This document shows, in pieces, positions 35,086 through 43,823 of a DNA stretch of 64,000 nucleotides. How positions within the stretch are numbered: position 1 is the first letter of the stretch; each line of letters begins with the position of its first letter. The notes below the pieces were generated by a model. That model had not been told where the DNA came from. It worked only from the letters and a program-made list of their open reading frames with translations, and made no database searches. Source of the stretch: Archangium lipolyticum (GTDB lineage Bacteria; Myxococcota; Myxococcia; Myxococcales; Myxococcaceae); the NCBI RefSeq assembly GCF_024623785.1, contig NZ_JANKBZ010000013.1, forward strand, positions 1-64,000, written 5' to 3'. The position numbers and the translations under genes are program-made.

Positions 35086-36691
35086 GGAGCAGAGGAAATT
35101 TCCAGCGCTGGTGTTGCTGGGGTGGTTGACCGCATGTGGTGGTGGGGGAGGCGGGACTCCGGGCGATGGAGGCGATCCGGCGACGCCTCCCGGAGAGCCT
35201 TCCACACCTCCTCCTGCCGAGTTGGCCTTCGTACCGGGCCAGCTGACGGAGACCTATGCTGCCGGCGCTTCGGTGGCGTTGAGCGTCAAGGCGACGCTCA
35301 ACGTTCCGCTGCCCGGCGATATCCATGCCATCATCGTCGATTCCTCTGGAGTGCTCGTTCCGGAGATCTCCATCCAGCCCGATAGGGCGTGGGCGGGTTC
35401 CTACTTCGCGAGGTTCCGGACGAATCCCTCCCTCCCGCAGGGACGCCACCAGGGGAGGCTCGAGGTGCACCTGTGCCAGGACAAGGCCTGCACCACGGAG
35501 CACGCGGGCTCGCCCTGGTACCTGCCGTATGACTTCCAGATCCTTCCGAACACGAACCTGACGCCGCTCACCCGCTGGGCCCAGGCGCCGGACTGGGAGA
35601 CGTTCCAGGGCAACGCCGCGCACTCGGGCTACGTCCCCGTCACCCTGGACGCGAGCCGCTTCTCGCCGAGGTGGCGCTGGACGGTCCCGGAGGACGCCGG
35701 CGGAGTGAGCGAGCCGGTCGTCGCCAACGGGCTGGTCTATCTAGCGAGCGCCGGACGGTACTCCTCGGGCACCCCGCCCAGGCTGTTCGCGTTGAGAGAG
35801 AGCGACAGCGGGAAGCAGTGGCAGGTCGACTTGAGCGTCTCTGACGTCAACCCGCCGGCGGTCTCGGGCGGCAAGGTGTATGTCTCCACCGGCACCGGTT
35901 ACAACAACGCCTTCATGTGGTCATTCGATGCCACCACCGGTGCGCAGCTTTCGAAGGCCGCGTTCAACTCGCAAGGGCAACGCTACTTCGTCCCCACCAT
36001 CGAGGGCGGCGTCGTCTATGCCAACGGCGGATACTACGGCGGGATGTATGCGTTCGGCTTCGCCGATGGCGCTCAGCGCTGGTTCCGGGAGCTGCCGATG
36101 TACAACGAGTGGACGCCCGCGGTGGATGCGAAGTACGTCTATGCCTATACCGGCGGCCTGTTCAGCGCGCTGGACAAGTCCACCGGCGCGGTCGCCTTCA
36201 CCCTCGGCCAGGCCAACCCCGGGGGGGGCGGGGACACGCCCGTAGCGCCCGTCATCGGCTCGAACGGCTCGGTGGTCGTCGCGAGCGGCGGCAAGATCGT
36301 CAGCTTCAATCCGGCGTCGCGTGCGAAGACCTGGACCCTCGATGGCCCGTACAGCGGCAACCCGGTGACCGCGAACGGGGTGCTCTACGTCACCCAGCTC
36401 GCGCCCTATCGCCTGGAAGCGCGAAGCGAGGTGACAGGCGCGTTGCTGTGGAGCTGGGCACCGGCCGGCTTCGATGAAGTGGCGGGTTACGACACGGGGG
36501 GCCGCTCCAGCGGACTCCTCGTCACCGACAACCTGGTCTTCGTCAGCACGAACAGGCGTGTGTACGCCATCGATCTCGCCACGCACGCGCCGGTGTGGTC
36601 CTACTGGGAGCCCGGGAGCCTGGCGCTCTCGGCCAACGGCGTGCTCTATGTGAGGAGCATGAACGGCCTGGGCGCCGTCAACCTGAAGTAG
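35078..36691 (+). CDS. Lipoprotein with PQQ-like beta-propeller
   Basis: 537 residues. Type II signal TWEQRKFPALVLLGWLTACGGG (lipobox Cys near 20), a Gly/Pro linker, a beta-sandwich-like part (about 45-165), then PQQ-like propeller blades from about 180 on: RWRWTVPEDAGGVSEPVVANGLVYLASAG, GGKVYVSTG, GVVYANGGYYGGMYAFGFADGAQRWF, KYVYAYTGGLFSALDKSTGAVAFTL, GVLYVTQ, NLVFVSTNRRVYAIDLATHAPVW. BamB-like fold but not BamB. The start at 35078 is set by GGGGGAG. Binding or scaffold role expected; no catalytic residues seen. The next gene has a matching leader and signal peptide. Confidence 0.8.
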   Translation: MTWEQRKFPALVLLGWLTACGGGGGGTPGDGGDPATPPGEPSTPPPAELAFVPGQLTETYAAGASVALSVKATLNVPLPGDIHAIIVDSSGVLVPEISIQPDRAWAGSYFARFRTNPSLPQGRHQGRLEVHLCQDKACTTEHAGSPWYLPYDFQILPNTNLTPLTRWAQAPDWETFQGNAAHSGYVPVTLDASRFSPRWRWTVPEDAGGVSEPVVANGLVYLASAGRYSSGTPPRLFALRESDSGKQWQVDLSVSDVNPPAVSGGKVYVSTGTGYNNAFMWSFDATTGAQLSKAAFNSQGQRYFVPTIEGGVVYANGGYYGGMYAFGFADGAQRWFRELPMYNEWTPAVDAKYVYAYTGGLFSALDKSTGAVAFTLGQANPGGGGDTPVAPVIGSNGSVVVASGGKIVSFNPASRAKTWTLDGPYSGNPVTANGVLYVTQLAPYRLEARSEVTGALLWSWAPAGFDEVAGYDTGGRSSGLLVTDNLVFVSTNRRVYAIDLATHAPVWSYWEPGSLALSANGVLYVRSMNGLGAVNLK

Positions 36692-36698
36692 GCCCGCC

Positions 36699-36808
36699 GG
36701 GGTCCCGCTGGATTCCTTGCATCATTCTCCAGGTCACCGGCTCTCTCTTGTGTGGCCCCTCGTCGGGCCCATACCGTGACTTCCGATAGGGGGAGAGCCA
36801 TGACGTGG
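36699..36808 (+). repeat. Leader repeat, copy 2 (upstream of second lipoprotein)
   Basis: Second copy of the element at 35000-35085, offset by about 1700 bp. It carries the same ordered blocks, an extra ~23 bp in the middle, and the same start context GGGGGAG-N-ATGAC-TGG. See copy 1. Confidence 0.7.
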
Positions 36809-38215
36809 ATGCGGAGAGGACTTCTGGCGCTGGTGATGGTGGGGTGGGTGGCGGCTTGTAGCGGGAACACCCCTCCTCCCACGGAAGAACCGGGAGATTC
36901 CACGCCTCAGCCCGATCCCCAGACCCAGCCCGATCCCCCACCACCGCCCCCGCCCCAGGTCATCTCGGGCTCCCTCAAGATCCACACGCGCTGGAAGACC
37001 GGTCCGGAGGGGTCGAGCGTCCATGTCCAGCTCGGGGATGGGACCCGGTTCTTCAAGCGGCCCGACGCCTCGGGCGACGTGACGTTCGAGGATCCCTCGC
37101 TCGTGGGGCCCCAGAACGTCACCCTGGTGGTGAAAGACCCCTCCGGCTTCTCGCAGGCGTTCACCTATCTCGCACTCGAGAGGCCGGAGGTCTGGCTGCC
37201 ACTCAAGTCGGAGGACCCGCCCGCGCAGAACCCGCCGCGCGCGTTCATCAGCGGCAAGGTGACGGGGATGCGCGACACGCACGGCGTGTACTTGCATGCC
37301 GTCGGCCAGGGCGTCCGGGGCAGCTCCTTGGTGAACGCGGACGGGAGCTTCCGCATCCAGGTCGAGGGCACGCTGCCCGCGGTGGTGGACCTGTTCGCGA
37401 TCGAAGAGGACACGTCCAACCCCTTTGAACCCAAGAGGGTCGTCGGTTTGAAGCGGGGCATCCCGGCGCCCGCCTGGCAGCAGGTCTCCGGGCAGGATGT
37501 CGCGCTCGACCACCCGGTCGACCAGCGGATGCAGCTGACCGTCAATGGCGCGCAGGTCTACCAGCAGGACTTCGCCAGCGCGTGGCTCGTGTTCTACCAG
37601 GACGGCCAGTACCTCTTCGATACGTACAGGGACACCTTCCACTCCCCCACGCGGGGCATCCCGTCTTCCGTCCCGACCATCGCGCTGACGGCTCCCTTCG
37701 ACACGACCCGTGCGATGCTCCTGGTCGACGTGGGTGCGGCCTACGAGCTCCCGTCCGGGTCGGCGTCCGCCCGGGTTCCCGTGGAGAACAGCTCCTCCGT
37801 GACGCTCTCGTTCCCGAAGCCGATGACCCTGACCTCGCCCACCGCCCTGGGGTCGTGGAGCGAGCCCGCCCCCGTCTTCTCCGGGCCTGGCGGCCTCGTC
37901 TTCCGGTGGAGCGTGGATGCCGCCGCGCAGCTGGTGGAGCTCTCCATGACCCCGGACTTCGACAACTCCTTCCAGAAGTTCAGCTGGAAGGTGACGGCGC
38001 CAGGCTCGGTGACCTCCTTCAAACCCTTCCGCCTGCGCCTGGATGAGACGTCATACATGAACCCCTCCTTCCGCGGCGCATACCGGCTCAGCCTCCGCTC
38101 CCAATTCGATGGCGCCATCGGCCACTACGCGGACTTCTTCACGCAGAAGCCCGCGAGCAAGCCGCTCGCGCCGAGGTGGTGGACCTCGCTGGAAGGCAGC
38201 CTGGATTTCAAGTAG
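36800..38215 (+). CDS. Lipoprotein, hypothetical, paralogous N-terminus with preceding gene
   Basis: 471 residues. Signal TWMRRGLLALVMVGWVAACSGN (lipobox Cys near 20) closely resembles that of the PQQ-like lipoprotein upstream, but the mature region differs: a Pro/Asp/Glu linker (about 23-50), then beta-rich segments such as GSLKIHTRWKTGPEGSSVHVQLGDG and AFISGKVTGMRDTHGVYLHAVGQG, which read like Ig- or carboxypeptidase-regulatory-like domains. No catalytic motif. ATG 36800 follows GGGGGAGAGCC. Outer-membrane lipoprotein of unknown role. Confidence 0.7.
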   Translation: MTWMRRGLLALVMVGWVAACSGNTPPPTEEPGDSTPQPDPQTQPDPPPPPPPQVISGSLKIHTRWKTGPEGSSVHVQLGDGTRFFKRPDASGDVTFEDPSLVGPQNVTLVVKDPSGFSQAFTYLALERPEVWLPLKSEDPPAQNPPRAFISGKVTGMRDTHGVYLHAVGQGVRGSSLVNADGSFRIQVEGTLPAVVDLFAIEEDTSNPFEPKRVVGLKRGIPAPAWQQVSGQDVALDHPVDQRMQLTVNGAQVYQQDFASAWLVFYQDGQYLFDTYRDTFHSPTRGIPSSVPTIALTAPFDTTRAMLLVDVGAAYELPSGSASARVPVENSSSVTLSFPKPMTLTSPTALGSWSEPAPVFSGPGGLVFRWSVDAAAQLVELSMTPDFDNSFQKFSWKVTAPGSVTSFKPFRLRLDETSYMNPSFRGAYRLSLRSQFDGAIGHYADFFTQKPASKPLAPRWWTSLEGSLDFK

Positions 38216-38233
38216 CCGTCACCTCATGGGAGG

Positions 38234-38263
38234 GACCGCGCTCCTCCGAGGCAATGACCTGAA
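38234..38263. repeat. 30-bp direct repeat, left copy
   Basis: GACCGCGCTCCTCCGAGG then CAATGACCTGAA. Matches 38658-38687 at 29 of 30 positions. The two copies bracket the immunity-like gene at 38286-38636, on its 3' side here. Confidence 0.75.
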
Positions 38264-38285
38264 GCCGCCGCCATCCCCAGGTTGT

Positions 38286-38636
38286 TCACGTGTCGAGCAG
38301 GCTGGGGTCCTCCCACACATCCTCATGGCCATCCGCGACCAGAAACCTCCAACCAGGAGGAAGCCCCAGGAACTTCAACGCTTGCGGACACCATTCGGCC
38401 AGGTGGGCCACATGCACGGGCTGGAAGAAATCAGAGGCTGCGGAGGGCTCGCCACCTGCCCAGATGTACCAGCCTGTGGTGTCCCCCTGGATGGGATGCC
38501 TCAGTCCGTTGATGGGCATGAGTCCCGTCTTCACATTGAGGGAAATACCAACCTTCATGTCGGAGGGGGACTCAACGAATGGCGTTCCATGTTCTTCACA
38601 GAGCCTGAGCTGTGAATCGCGAACGTCGTCACGCAT
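38286..38636 (-). CDS. Immunity-like protein (orphan, hypothetical)
   Basis: 116 residues, no signal peptide. The C-terminal segment HVAHLAEWCPQALKFLGLPPGWRFLVADGHEDVWEDPSLLDT matches a conserved block I associate with small immunity-like proteins of the Imm33/DUF2185 kind in myxobacteria; TGWYIWAGGEPSAASDFFQPVH precedes it. ATG 38636 is chosen; upstream frame is non-coding. It lies 3' of purL on the same strand. No toxin is adjacent, so it is an orphan immunity candidate, possibly linked to the RHS locus 4 kb away. Assignment is tentative. Confidence 0.6.
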   Translation of the reverse strand: MRDDVRDSQLRLCEEHGTPFVESPSDMKVGISLNVKTGLMPINGLRHPIQGDTTGWYIWAGGEPSAASDFFQPVHVAHLAEWCPQALKFLGLPPGWRFLVADGHEDVWEDPSLLDT

Positions 38637-38646
38637 AGTGGAACTC

Positions 38647-38676
38647 CCCTCGGAGGAGACCGCGCTCCTCCGAGGG
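38647..38676. terminator. Perfect 12-bp stem hairpin after purL
   Basis: CCCTCGGAGGAG (38647-38658), loop ACCGCG, CTCCTCCGAGGG (38665-38676). It lies between the purL stop and the downstream immunity-like gene, so it may terminate or stabilise the purL message. No U-run follows on either strand. The right arm is part of the 30-bp direct repeat. Confidence 0.6.
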
Positions 38677-38687
38677 AATGACCTGAA
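38658..38687. repeat. 30-bp direct repeat, right copy
   Basis: GACCGCGCTCCTCCGAGG then GAATGACCTGAA, next to the purL stop codon. Partner of 38234-38263. Confidence 0.75.
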
Positions 38688-38692
38688 AGGCT

Positions 38693-41600
38693 TCAGCCCA
38701 GGACGGCGCGGACGTTGCGGAACATCCGCATCCAGGGGCCGTCCTCGCCCCACTCCGGCGGGCACCAGGAGTACTGCACGCTGCGGCTCACGCGCTCCGG
38801 GTGCGGCATCATGATGGTGACGCGCCCATCCCTCGACGTCATGCCCGCGATTCCGTGTGGCGAGCCGTTCGGGTTCGCCGGGTACGTCTCCGTCACCCGC
38901 CCGTGGTTGTCCACGAAGCGCACCGGCACCACGCCCAGCCCGTTCACCCGCGCGGCCTCCCCGGCACTGGAGAACTCCGCCCTCCCCTCTCCGTGCGACG
39001 ACGCGATGAGGATGCGGCTGCCCGCCATGCCCTTGAAGAACAGCGACGGGCTCTCCGCCACCTCCACCTGCACCAGCCGCGCCTCGAACTGCTCCGAGGC
39101 GTTGCGCACGAAGTGCGGGAAGTGTTCGGCCCCCGGGATGAGGTCGCGCAGCTGCGACATCATCTGGCAGCCGTTGCAGATGCCCAGGGCGAACGTCCCC
39201 GAGCGCGCGAAGAACGCGGCGAACTCGTCCCGGGCACGCGCGTTGAACAGGATGGACCGCGCCCAGCCGCCGCCCGCGCCCAGCACATCGCCGTAGGAGA
39301 AGCCTCCGCAGGCCGCGACGCCCGTGAAGTCCTTCAGCGACACCCGTCCCGCCAGGATGTCACTCATGTGCACGTCCACCGCGTTGAAGCCCGCGCGGAT
39401 GAACGCTCGCGCCATCTCGAGCTGGCTGTTCACCCCCTGCTCCCGCAGGATGGCCACCCGGGGCTTCACGCCCCTGGCGATGTACGGCGCCGCTACGTCC
39501 TCCGTCGGATCGAACGTGAGCCGGGGCGACAGGCCGGGATCGGCCGGGTCGCACTTGGCGGCGTACTCCTCCTCGGCGCAGCGCGGGTTGTCGCGCAGCT
39601 TCTGCATCTCGTAGCTGACGCGCGACCACACCTTGCGCAGCGCCACCGTGTCCTCCTCCAGGAGGGCCTTCCCGCCGTGGCGCACCTGCACCGTCGGCTC
39701 CGCCCGGGGCCGGCCGAGCTCCTGGTACGCGGAGCCCAGCCCGTGAAGTGTCAGCACCTCGCGCACGCGCGCCTGGTTCGTGGCCTTCACCTGCAGCACC
39801 GCGCCGAGCTCTTCGTTGAAGAGCGCCGCGACGGCATCCGAGCCCAGCGCGGTCACGTCCACCTCGAAGCCGCAGTGGCCCGCGAAGGCCATCTCCACCA
39901 ACGTGGTGAGGAGGCCACCGTCCGAGCGGTCATGGTAGGCCAGCAGCAGCCCCTCCTCGTTGAGCACCTGCATCGCGGAGAAGAAGCCCTTGAGCAGCTC
40001 GGGGCTCTCCACGTCCGGGCAGCGCTGTCCCACCTGGGACCAGGTCTGTGCCAGCACCGAGCCACCCAGCCGCTGCTTGCCGCCCGCGAGGTCCACGAAC
40101 ACCAGCCGCGTGTCCGAGTCCAGCTCGCGCAGCTGCGGCGTGAGCGAGCTGCGCACGTCGAGCACCGGCGCGAAGGCCGACACGATGAGCGACAGCGGAG
40201 AGACGACCGCCTTCCGGGCGCCCTTCTCCTCCCACACCGTGCGCATGGACATGGAGTCCTTGCCCACCGGGATGGTGAGGCCCAGCGCCGGGCACAGCTC
40301 CATGCCCACCGCCTTCACCGCGGCGTACAGGTTGGCGTCCTCGCCCGGGCTGCCGGCGGCGGCCATCCAGTTCGCGGACAGCTTCACGTCCCCCAGCTTC
40401 CCGATGCGCGCCGAGGCGATGTTCGTCACGGCCTCGGCCACCGCCATGCGCGCCGAGGCGGCCGCGTCGAGGAGTGCCACCGGCGTGCGCTCGCCCATGG
40501 ACATGGCCTCGCCCGTGTAGCCCGTATGCGCCGACAGCGTCACCGCGCAGTCGGCCACCGGCACCTGCCACGGACCCACCATCTGGTCCCTCGCCGTCAG
40601 GCCCGACACCGTCCGGTCACCGATGGTGATGAGGAAGCCCTTGTCCGCCACCGTGGGGTGCCCGAGCACCCGTGTCAGCAGCTCCTTCACCGGCGCGTCC
40701 AGCTTCAGCTCGGCGTGCGTCAGCGGGCGCGACTTCACGTCCCGGTGCATGCGCGGCGGCTTGCCGAACAGCACGTCCATCGGGATGTCGATGGGCGCGT
40801 TGCCGAACTGCCGGTCCGTCAGCTTCAGCACCTGCTCCTCGGTGGCCTCTCCCAGCACCGCGAAGGGCGCCCGCTCGCGCTCGCACAGCGCCTGGAAGCG
40901 CGGCAGGTCCTCCGGCGCGATGGCCAGCACGTAGCGCTCCTGCGCCTCGTTGCACCAGATCTCCACCGGTGCCATGCCGGGCTCGGCGTTCGGCACCTCG
41001 CGCAGCTCGAAGCGTCCACCCAGGTCGTTGTCGTGGATCAGCTCCGGCACCGCGTTGGACAGCCCGCCCGCGCCCACGTCGTGGATGGAGCGGATGGGGT
41101 TGGCCTCACCCTGGGCCCAGCACCGGTCGATGACCTCCTGGCAGCGCCGCTCCATCTCCGGGTTGTCTCGCTGCACCGAGGCGAAATCGAGGTCCGCCGC
41201 GCTCGCGCCCTGCGCCATCGAGGACGCCGCGCCACCGCCCAGACCGATGAGCATCGCCGGGCCACCCAGCACGACGATCTTGTCCCCCGGCTGGAGCTTC
41301 CCCTTCTGCACGTGCTGGGCCCGGATGTTGCCCAGGCCCCCGGCGATCATGATCGGCTTGTGGTAGCCGCGCACCTCGGGGCCCTCGGGCGTGGACACCT
41401 GCAGCTCGAAGCTGCGGAAGTAGCCGCACAGGTTGGGCCGGCCGAACTCGTTGTTGAAGGCGGCGCCGCCCAGCGGGCCGTCGATCATGATGTCGAGCGC
41501 CGACACGATGCGCTCCGGCTTGCCGTAGGGCTGCTCCCAGGGCTGCTCGTAGCCCGGGATGCGCAGGTTCGACACGGAGAACCCGCTCAGGCCCGCCTTG

Positions 41601-42589
41601 GGCTTCGCACCCCGGCCCGTGGCGCCCTCGTCACGAATCTCTCCGCCCGCGCCCGTCGAGGCCCCCGGGTGCGGCGAGATGGCGGTGGGATGGTTGTGCG
41701 TCTCCACCTTCATCAAGATGTGCGCGTGCTCGCGGTGGAAGCGGTACTCGCCGCTGGCCGCGTCCGGGAAGAGGCGCTCCACCTCGAAGCCCTCCATCAC
41801 CGCGGCGTTGTCCTTGTACGCCGACAGCACGCCCTCTTGATGGGCCGCGTACGTGTTCTTGATGGACTGGAAGAGCGAGCGCTCCTGCTCCACCCCATCG
41901 ATGGTCCACGAGGCGTTGAAGATCTTGTGCCGGCAGTGCTCGCTGTTGGCCTGCGCGAACATCATCAGCTCGACGTCCGTGGGGTTGCGCTTCAGCCCGG
42001 TGAAGCGCGTCACCAGGTAGTCGATCTCATCCTCGGCCAGGGCCAGGCCCAGCTCACGGTTCGCGGTGGCGAGCGCGGCCCGGCCTCCGCCCAGCACGTC
42101 CACCGTGGTGAGCGGCCGGGGCGTGTGCGCGGCGAAGAGGATGGCGGCGTCCTCCTCGCGCCCCACCACCGCCTGCGTCATCCGGTCGTGCAGCACCGGC
42201 TGCACGCGGGCGAGCTGCCCGGGGCTCAGGGGCTTGCCGGCTCCGTCGGCGATCCACCAGGCGATGCCTCGCTCGACGCGCCGCACGCCACGCAGGCCGC
42301 AGTTCTGGAAGATGTCCGTGGCCTTCGAGGACCAGGGAGAGATGGTGCCGGGGCGCGGGATGACGAGCTGAAGGCTGCCGCGCCGCTCGCCCCGGGCCAG
42401 CCGGGGGCCGTACTCCAGCAGCCGGTCCATCAAGGACCGCTCGGACTCGGAGAGGGGCGTCGCGACATCGACGAAGTGCACGAACTCCGCGTAGACAGAG
42501 GCCACGGCCGGCTCCAGCTCGCGGCAGCGAGCGAGCAACTTGGCCAGACGGAACTCGGAGAGGGCGGGGGCGCCACGCAGGGTGAGCAT
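38693..42589 (-). CDS. purL: Phosphoribosylformylglycinamidine synthase, large single-chain form
   Basis: Fourth step of purine synthesis: FGAR + glutamine + ATP to FGAM. About 1298 residues, matching E. coli PurL. The N-terminus [20 protein letters not shown] matches the E. coli start, fixing ATG 42589 over upstream ATGs. FGAM synthetase ATP-binding domains follow ([30 protein letters not shown] near 295-325; [11 protein letters not shown] near 780). The glutaminase domain at the C-terminus has [16 protein letters not shown] near 1130, nucleophile Cys in [10 protein letters not shown] near 1160, and PHPERV near 1270. A TTATAT -10-like element at 42635-42630 overlaps an earlier ATG and supports the chosen start. 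Confidence 0.97.
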   Translation of the reverse strand: MLTLRGAPALSEFRLAKLLARCRELEPAVASVYAEFVHFVDVATPLSESERSLMDRLLEYGPRLARGERRGSLQLVIPRPGTISPWSSKATDIFQNCGLRGVRRVERGIAWWIADGAGKPLSPGQLARVQPVLHDRMTQAVVGREEDAAILFAAHTPRPLTTVDVLGGGRAALATANRELGLALAEDEIDYLVTRFTGLKRNPTDVELMMFAQANSEHCRHKIFNASWTIDGVEQERSLFQSIKNTYAAHQEGVLSAYKDNAAVMEGFEVERLFPDAASGEYRFHREHAHILMKVETHNHPTAISPHPGASTGAGGEIRDEGATGRGAKPKAGLSGFSVSNLRIPGYEQPWEQPYGKPERIVSALDIMIDGPLGGAAFNNEFGRPNLCGYFRSFELQVSTPEGPEVRGYHKPIMIAGGLGNIRAQHVQKGKLQPGDKIVVLGGPAMLIGLGGGAASSMAQGASAADLDFASVQRDNPEMERRCQEVIDRCWAQGEANPIRSIHDVGAGGLSNAVPELIHDNDLGGRFELREVPNAEPGMAPVEIWCNEAQERYVLAIAPEDLPRFQALCERERAPFAVLGEATEEQVLKLTDRQFGNAPIDIPMDVLFGKPPRMHRDVKSRPLTHAELKLDAPVKELLTRVLGHPTVADKGFLITIGDRTVSGLTARDQMVGPWQVPVADCAVTLSAHTGYTGEAMSMGERTPVALLDAAASARMAVAEAVTNIASARIGKLGDVKLSANWMAAAGSPGEDANLYAAVKAVGMELCPALGLTIPVGKDSMSMRTVWEEKGARKAVVSPLSLIVSAFAPVLDVRSSLTPQLRELDSDTRLVFVDLAGGKQRLGGSVLAQTWSQVGQRCPDVESPELLKGFFSAMQVLNEEGLLLAYHDRSDGGLLTTLVEMAFAGHCGFEVDVTALGSDAVAALFNEELGAVLQVKATNQARVREVLTLHGLGSAYQELGRPRAEPTVQVRHGGKALLEEDTVALRKVWSRVSYEMQKLRDNPRCAEEEYAAKCDPADPGLSPRLTFDPTEDVAAPYIARGVKPRVAILREQGVNSQLEMARAFIRAGFNAVDVHMSDILAGRVSLKDFTGVAACGGFSYGDVLGAGGGWARSILFNARARDEFAAFFARSGTFALGICNGCQMMSQLRDLIPGAEHFPHFVRNASEQFEARLVQVEVAESPSLFFKGMAGSRILIASSHGEGRAEFSSAGEAARVNGLGVVPVRFVDNHGRVTETYPANPNGSPHGIAGMTSRDGRVTIMMPHPERVSRSVQYSWCPPEWGEDGPWMRMFRNVRAVLG

Positions 42590-42799
42590 GGAATCTCGGG
42601 GAGAGGGGGTCCGGAAAGGTGCGTGCGTCATATAACCGGAGCCTCCGTCCTGCATCCGAAGAGATCGTGGCAGGCCGCCCTCTCATGGAAGGAGAGGCGG
42701 CGACTCCCGGAAAACGAGAGAGGGCCCTCCCCCGCTCCCCGGTGAACCGGGCGAACGGGAAAAGGCCCCCTGTGCGGCCGTGGAAGGCGCGCTTCTGGC

Positions 42800-43633
42800 T
42801 CAGTGGCGGCGGAAGTTCCCGCTGCCGTCGAGAGTCACGTCGCGCACCGAGGCGTTACCCCAGAGGTCCACGCCGCCGGAGCCGTCGATGCGCACGGACA
42901 CGCTGTCCTGCACGGTGGCGGTCACCCCGCCGGAGCCGGACACGCTCAGGTAGGCGGTCGAGCTGGTGAGACCGCGGGCCTCGACGCCCCCACTGCCGTC
43001 CGCCCGGATCACCAGCCGCTGCGCCGAGCCGGTGAGGTTCATGCCGCCGGACCCCTCGCTGGATGCCTCCAGCTGCTTCGCGGAACCGTCATAGGTGAGC
43101 GTCCCGGAGCCATCGAGGTCCAGGCTCACGCTCTCCAGCACCTGCGCCTCCGGGGTGCAGAGCGTCATGTCGCCGGAGCCCCCGAGGCTCGCGGTGAGGC
43201 TGCTCGCCGGCCCGCAGTAGCGCACGGTGCCCGAGCCATCGAGCTCGAAGGTGAGCGCGTTGGCCTGGGTGACGCCCTCGACGAGGAACGCGCCGGAGCC
43301 GTCGTTCTTCGCGCCGAGGAAGCGCGGCAGCGTCGCCACCACGCGGCCCTCGCCCGAGTAGTACAGGTTCTCCGAGTCCTCGATGATGAGCGCATCCCCG
43401 GAGACACGGGCGGTGACGTAGCGCTGCAGGTTCTCGTCCAGGGTGAGGGAGACGGAGCTGGAATCGGCCTCGCGCACCACCACATCAAGGGGGGTGTGAT
43501 TCTCCACCCTGGTGAAAACGGCGGGGACCTCACGCGATTGGGTGACCTTGTGTCCGTCGCCCTGCACCACGAACAGCCCGCAGGCGGGCAGGAACATCAG
43601 CACGGCCACTCCTACACCCAGGCTCTTCCACAT
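42800..43633 (-). CDS. Lipoprotein with DUF2807 (GIN) adhesin-like domain
   Basis: 277 residues. Type II signal (WKSLGVGVAVLMFLPACG; Cys near 19). The mature part has the DUF2807 pattern: parallel beta-helix rungs with repeated DGSG/GSG turns (for example NDGSGAF, LDGSGTV, LGGSGDM, LDGSGTL, SEGSGGM, ADGSGGV, VSGSGGV, IDGSGGV, LDGSGNF). Putative auto-transporter-like adhesin head; surface or periplasmic. ATG 43633 follows GGAGGC. Divergent from the molybdopterin gene with a 190-bp gap in which I see no gene. Confidence 0.88.
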   Translation of the reverse strand: MWKSLGVGVAVLMFLPACGLFVVQGDGHKVTQSREVPAVFTRVENHTPLDVVVREADSSSVSLTLDENLQRYVTARVSGDALIIEDSENLYYSGEGRVVATLPRFLGAKNDGSGAFLVEGVTQANALTFELDGSGTVRYCGPASSLTASLGGSGDMTLCTPEAQVLESVSLDLDGSGTLTYDGSAKQLEASSEGSGGMNLTGSAQRLVIRADGSGGVEARGLTSSTAYLSVSGSGGVTATVQDSVSVRIDGSGGVDLWGNASVRDVTLDGSGNFRRH

Positions 43634-43823
43634 GCTCCGCCTCCATGAAAGGACGCCAGCCCACCAGGCCGCGTCGCGTTACCTGCCCCCTGGAACACCA
43701 ACCCGGCGTAAAACTGTCACCCTCTGGTTGCGTTTCCGGGGATCGCCCCCTGTTCGCGTCCGGATGTGGTTGAATGCCACCGCCTTCAATACCGCCGCCC
43801 GTGGTCCCTAGAGGCCCCCCCTG

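Noticed and set aside
38801..42745. 1314-codon open frame antisense to purL (plus strand)
   Set aside because: Its translation is His/Arg/Gln/Leu-rich and has no domain; it is the mirror of the GC3-biased purL frame, which has all PurL motifs.
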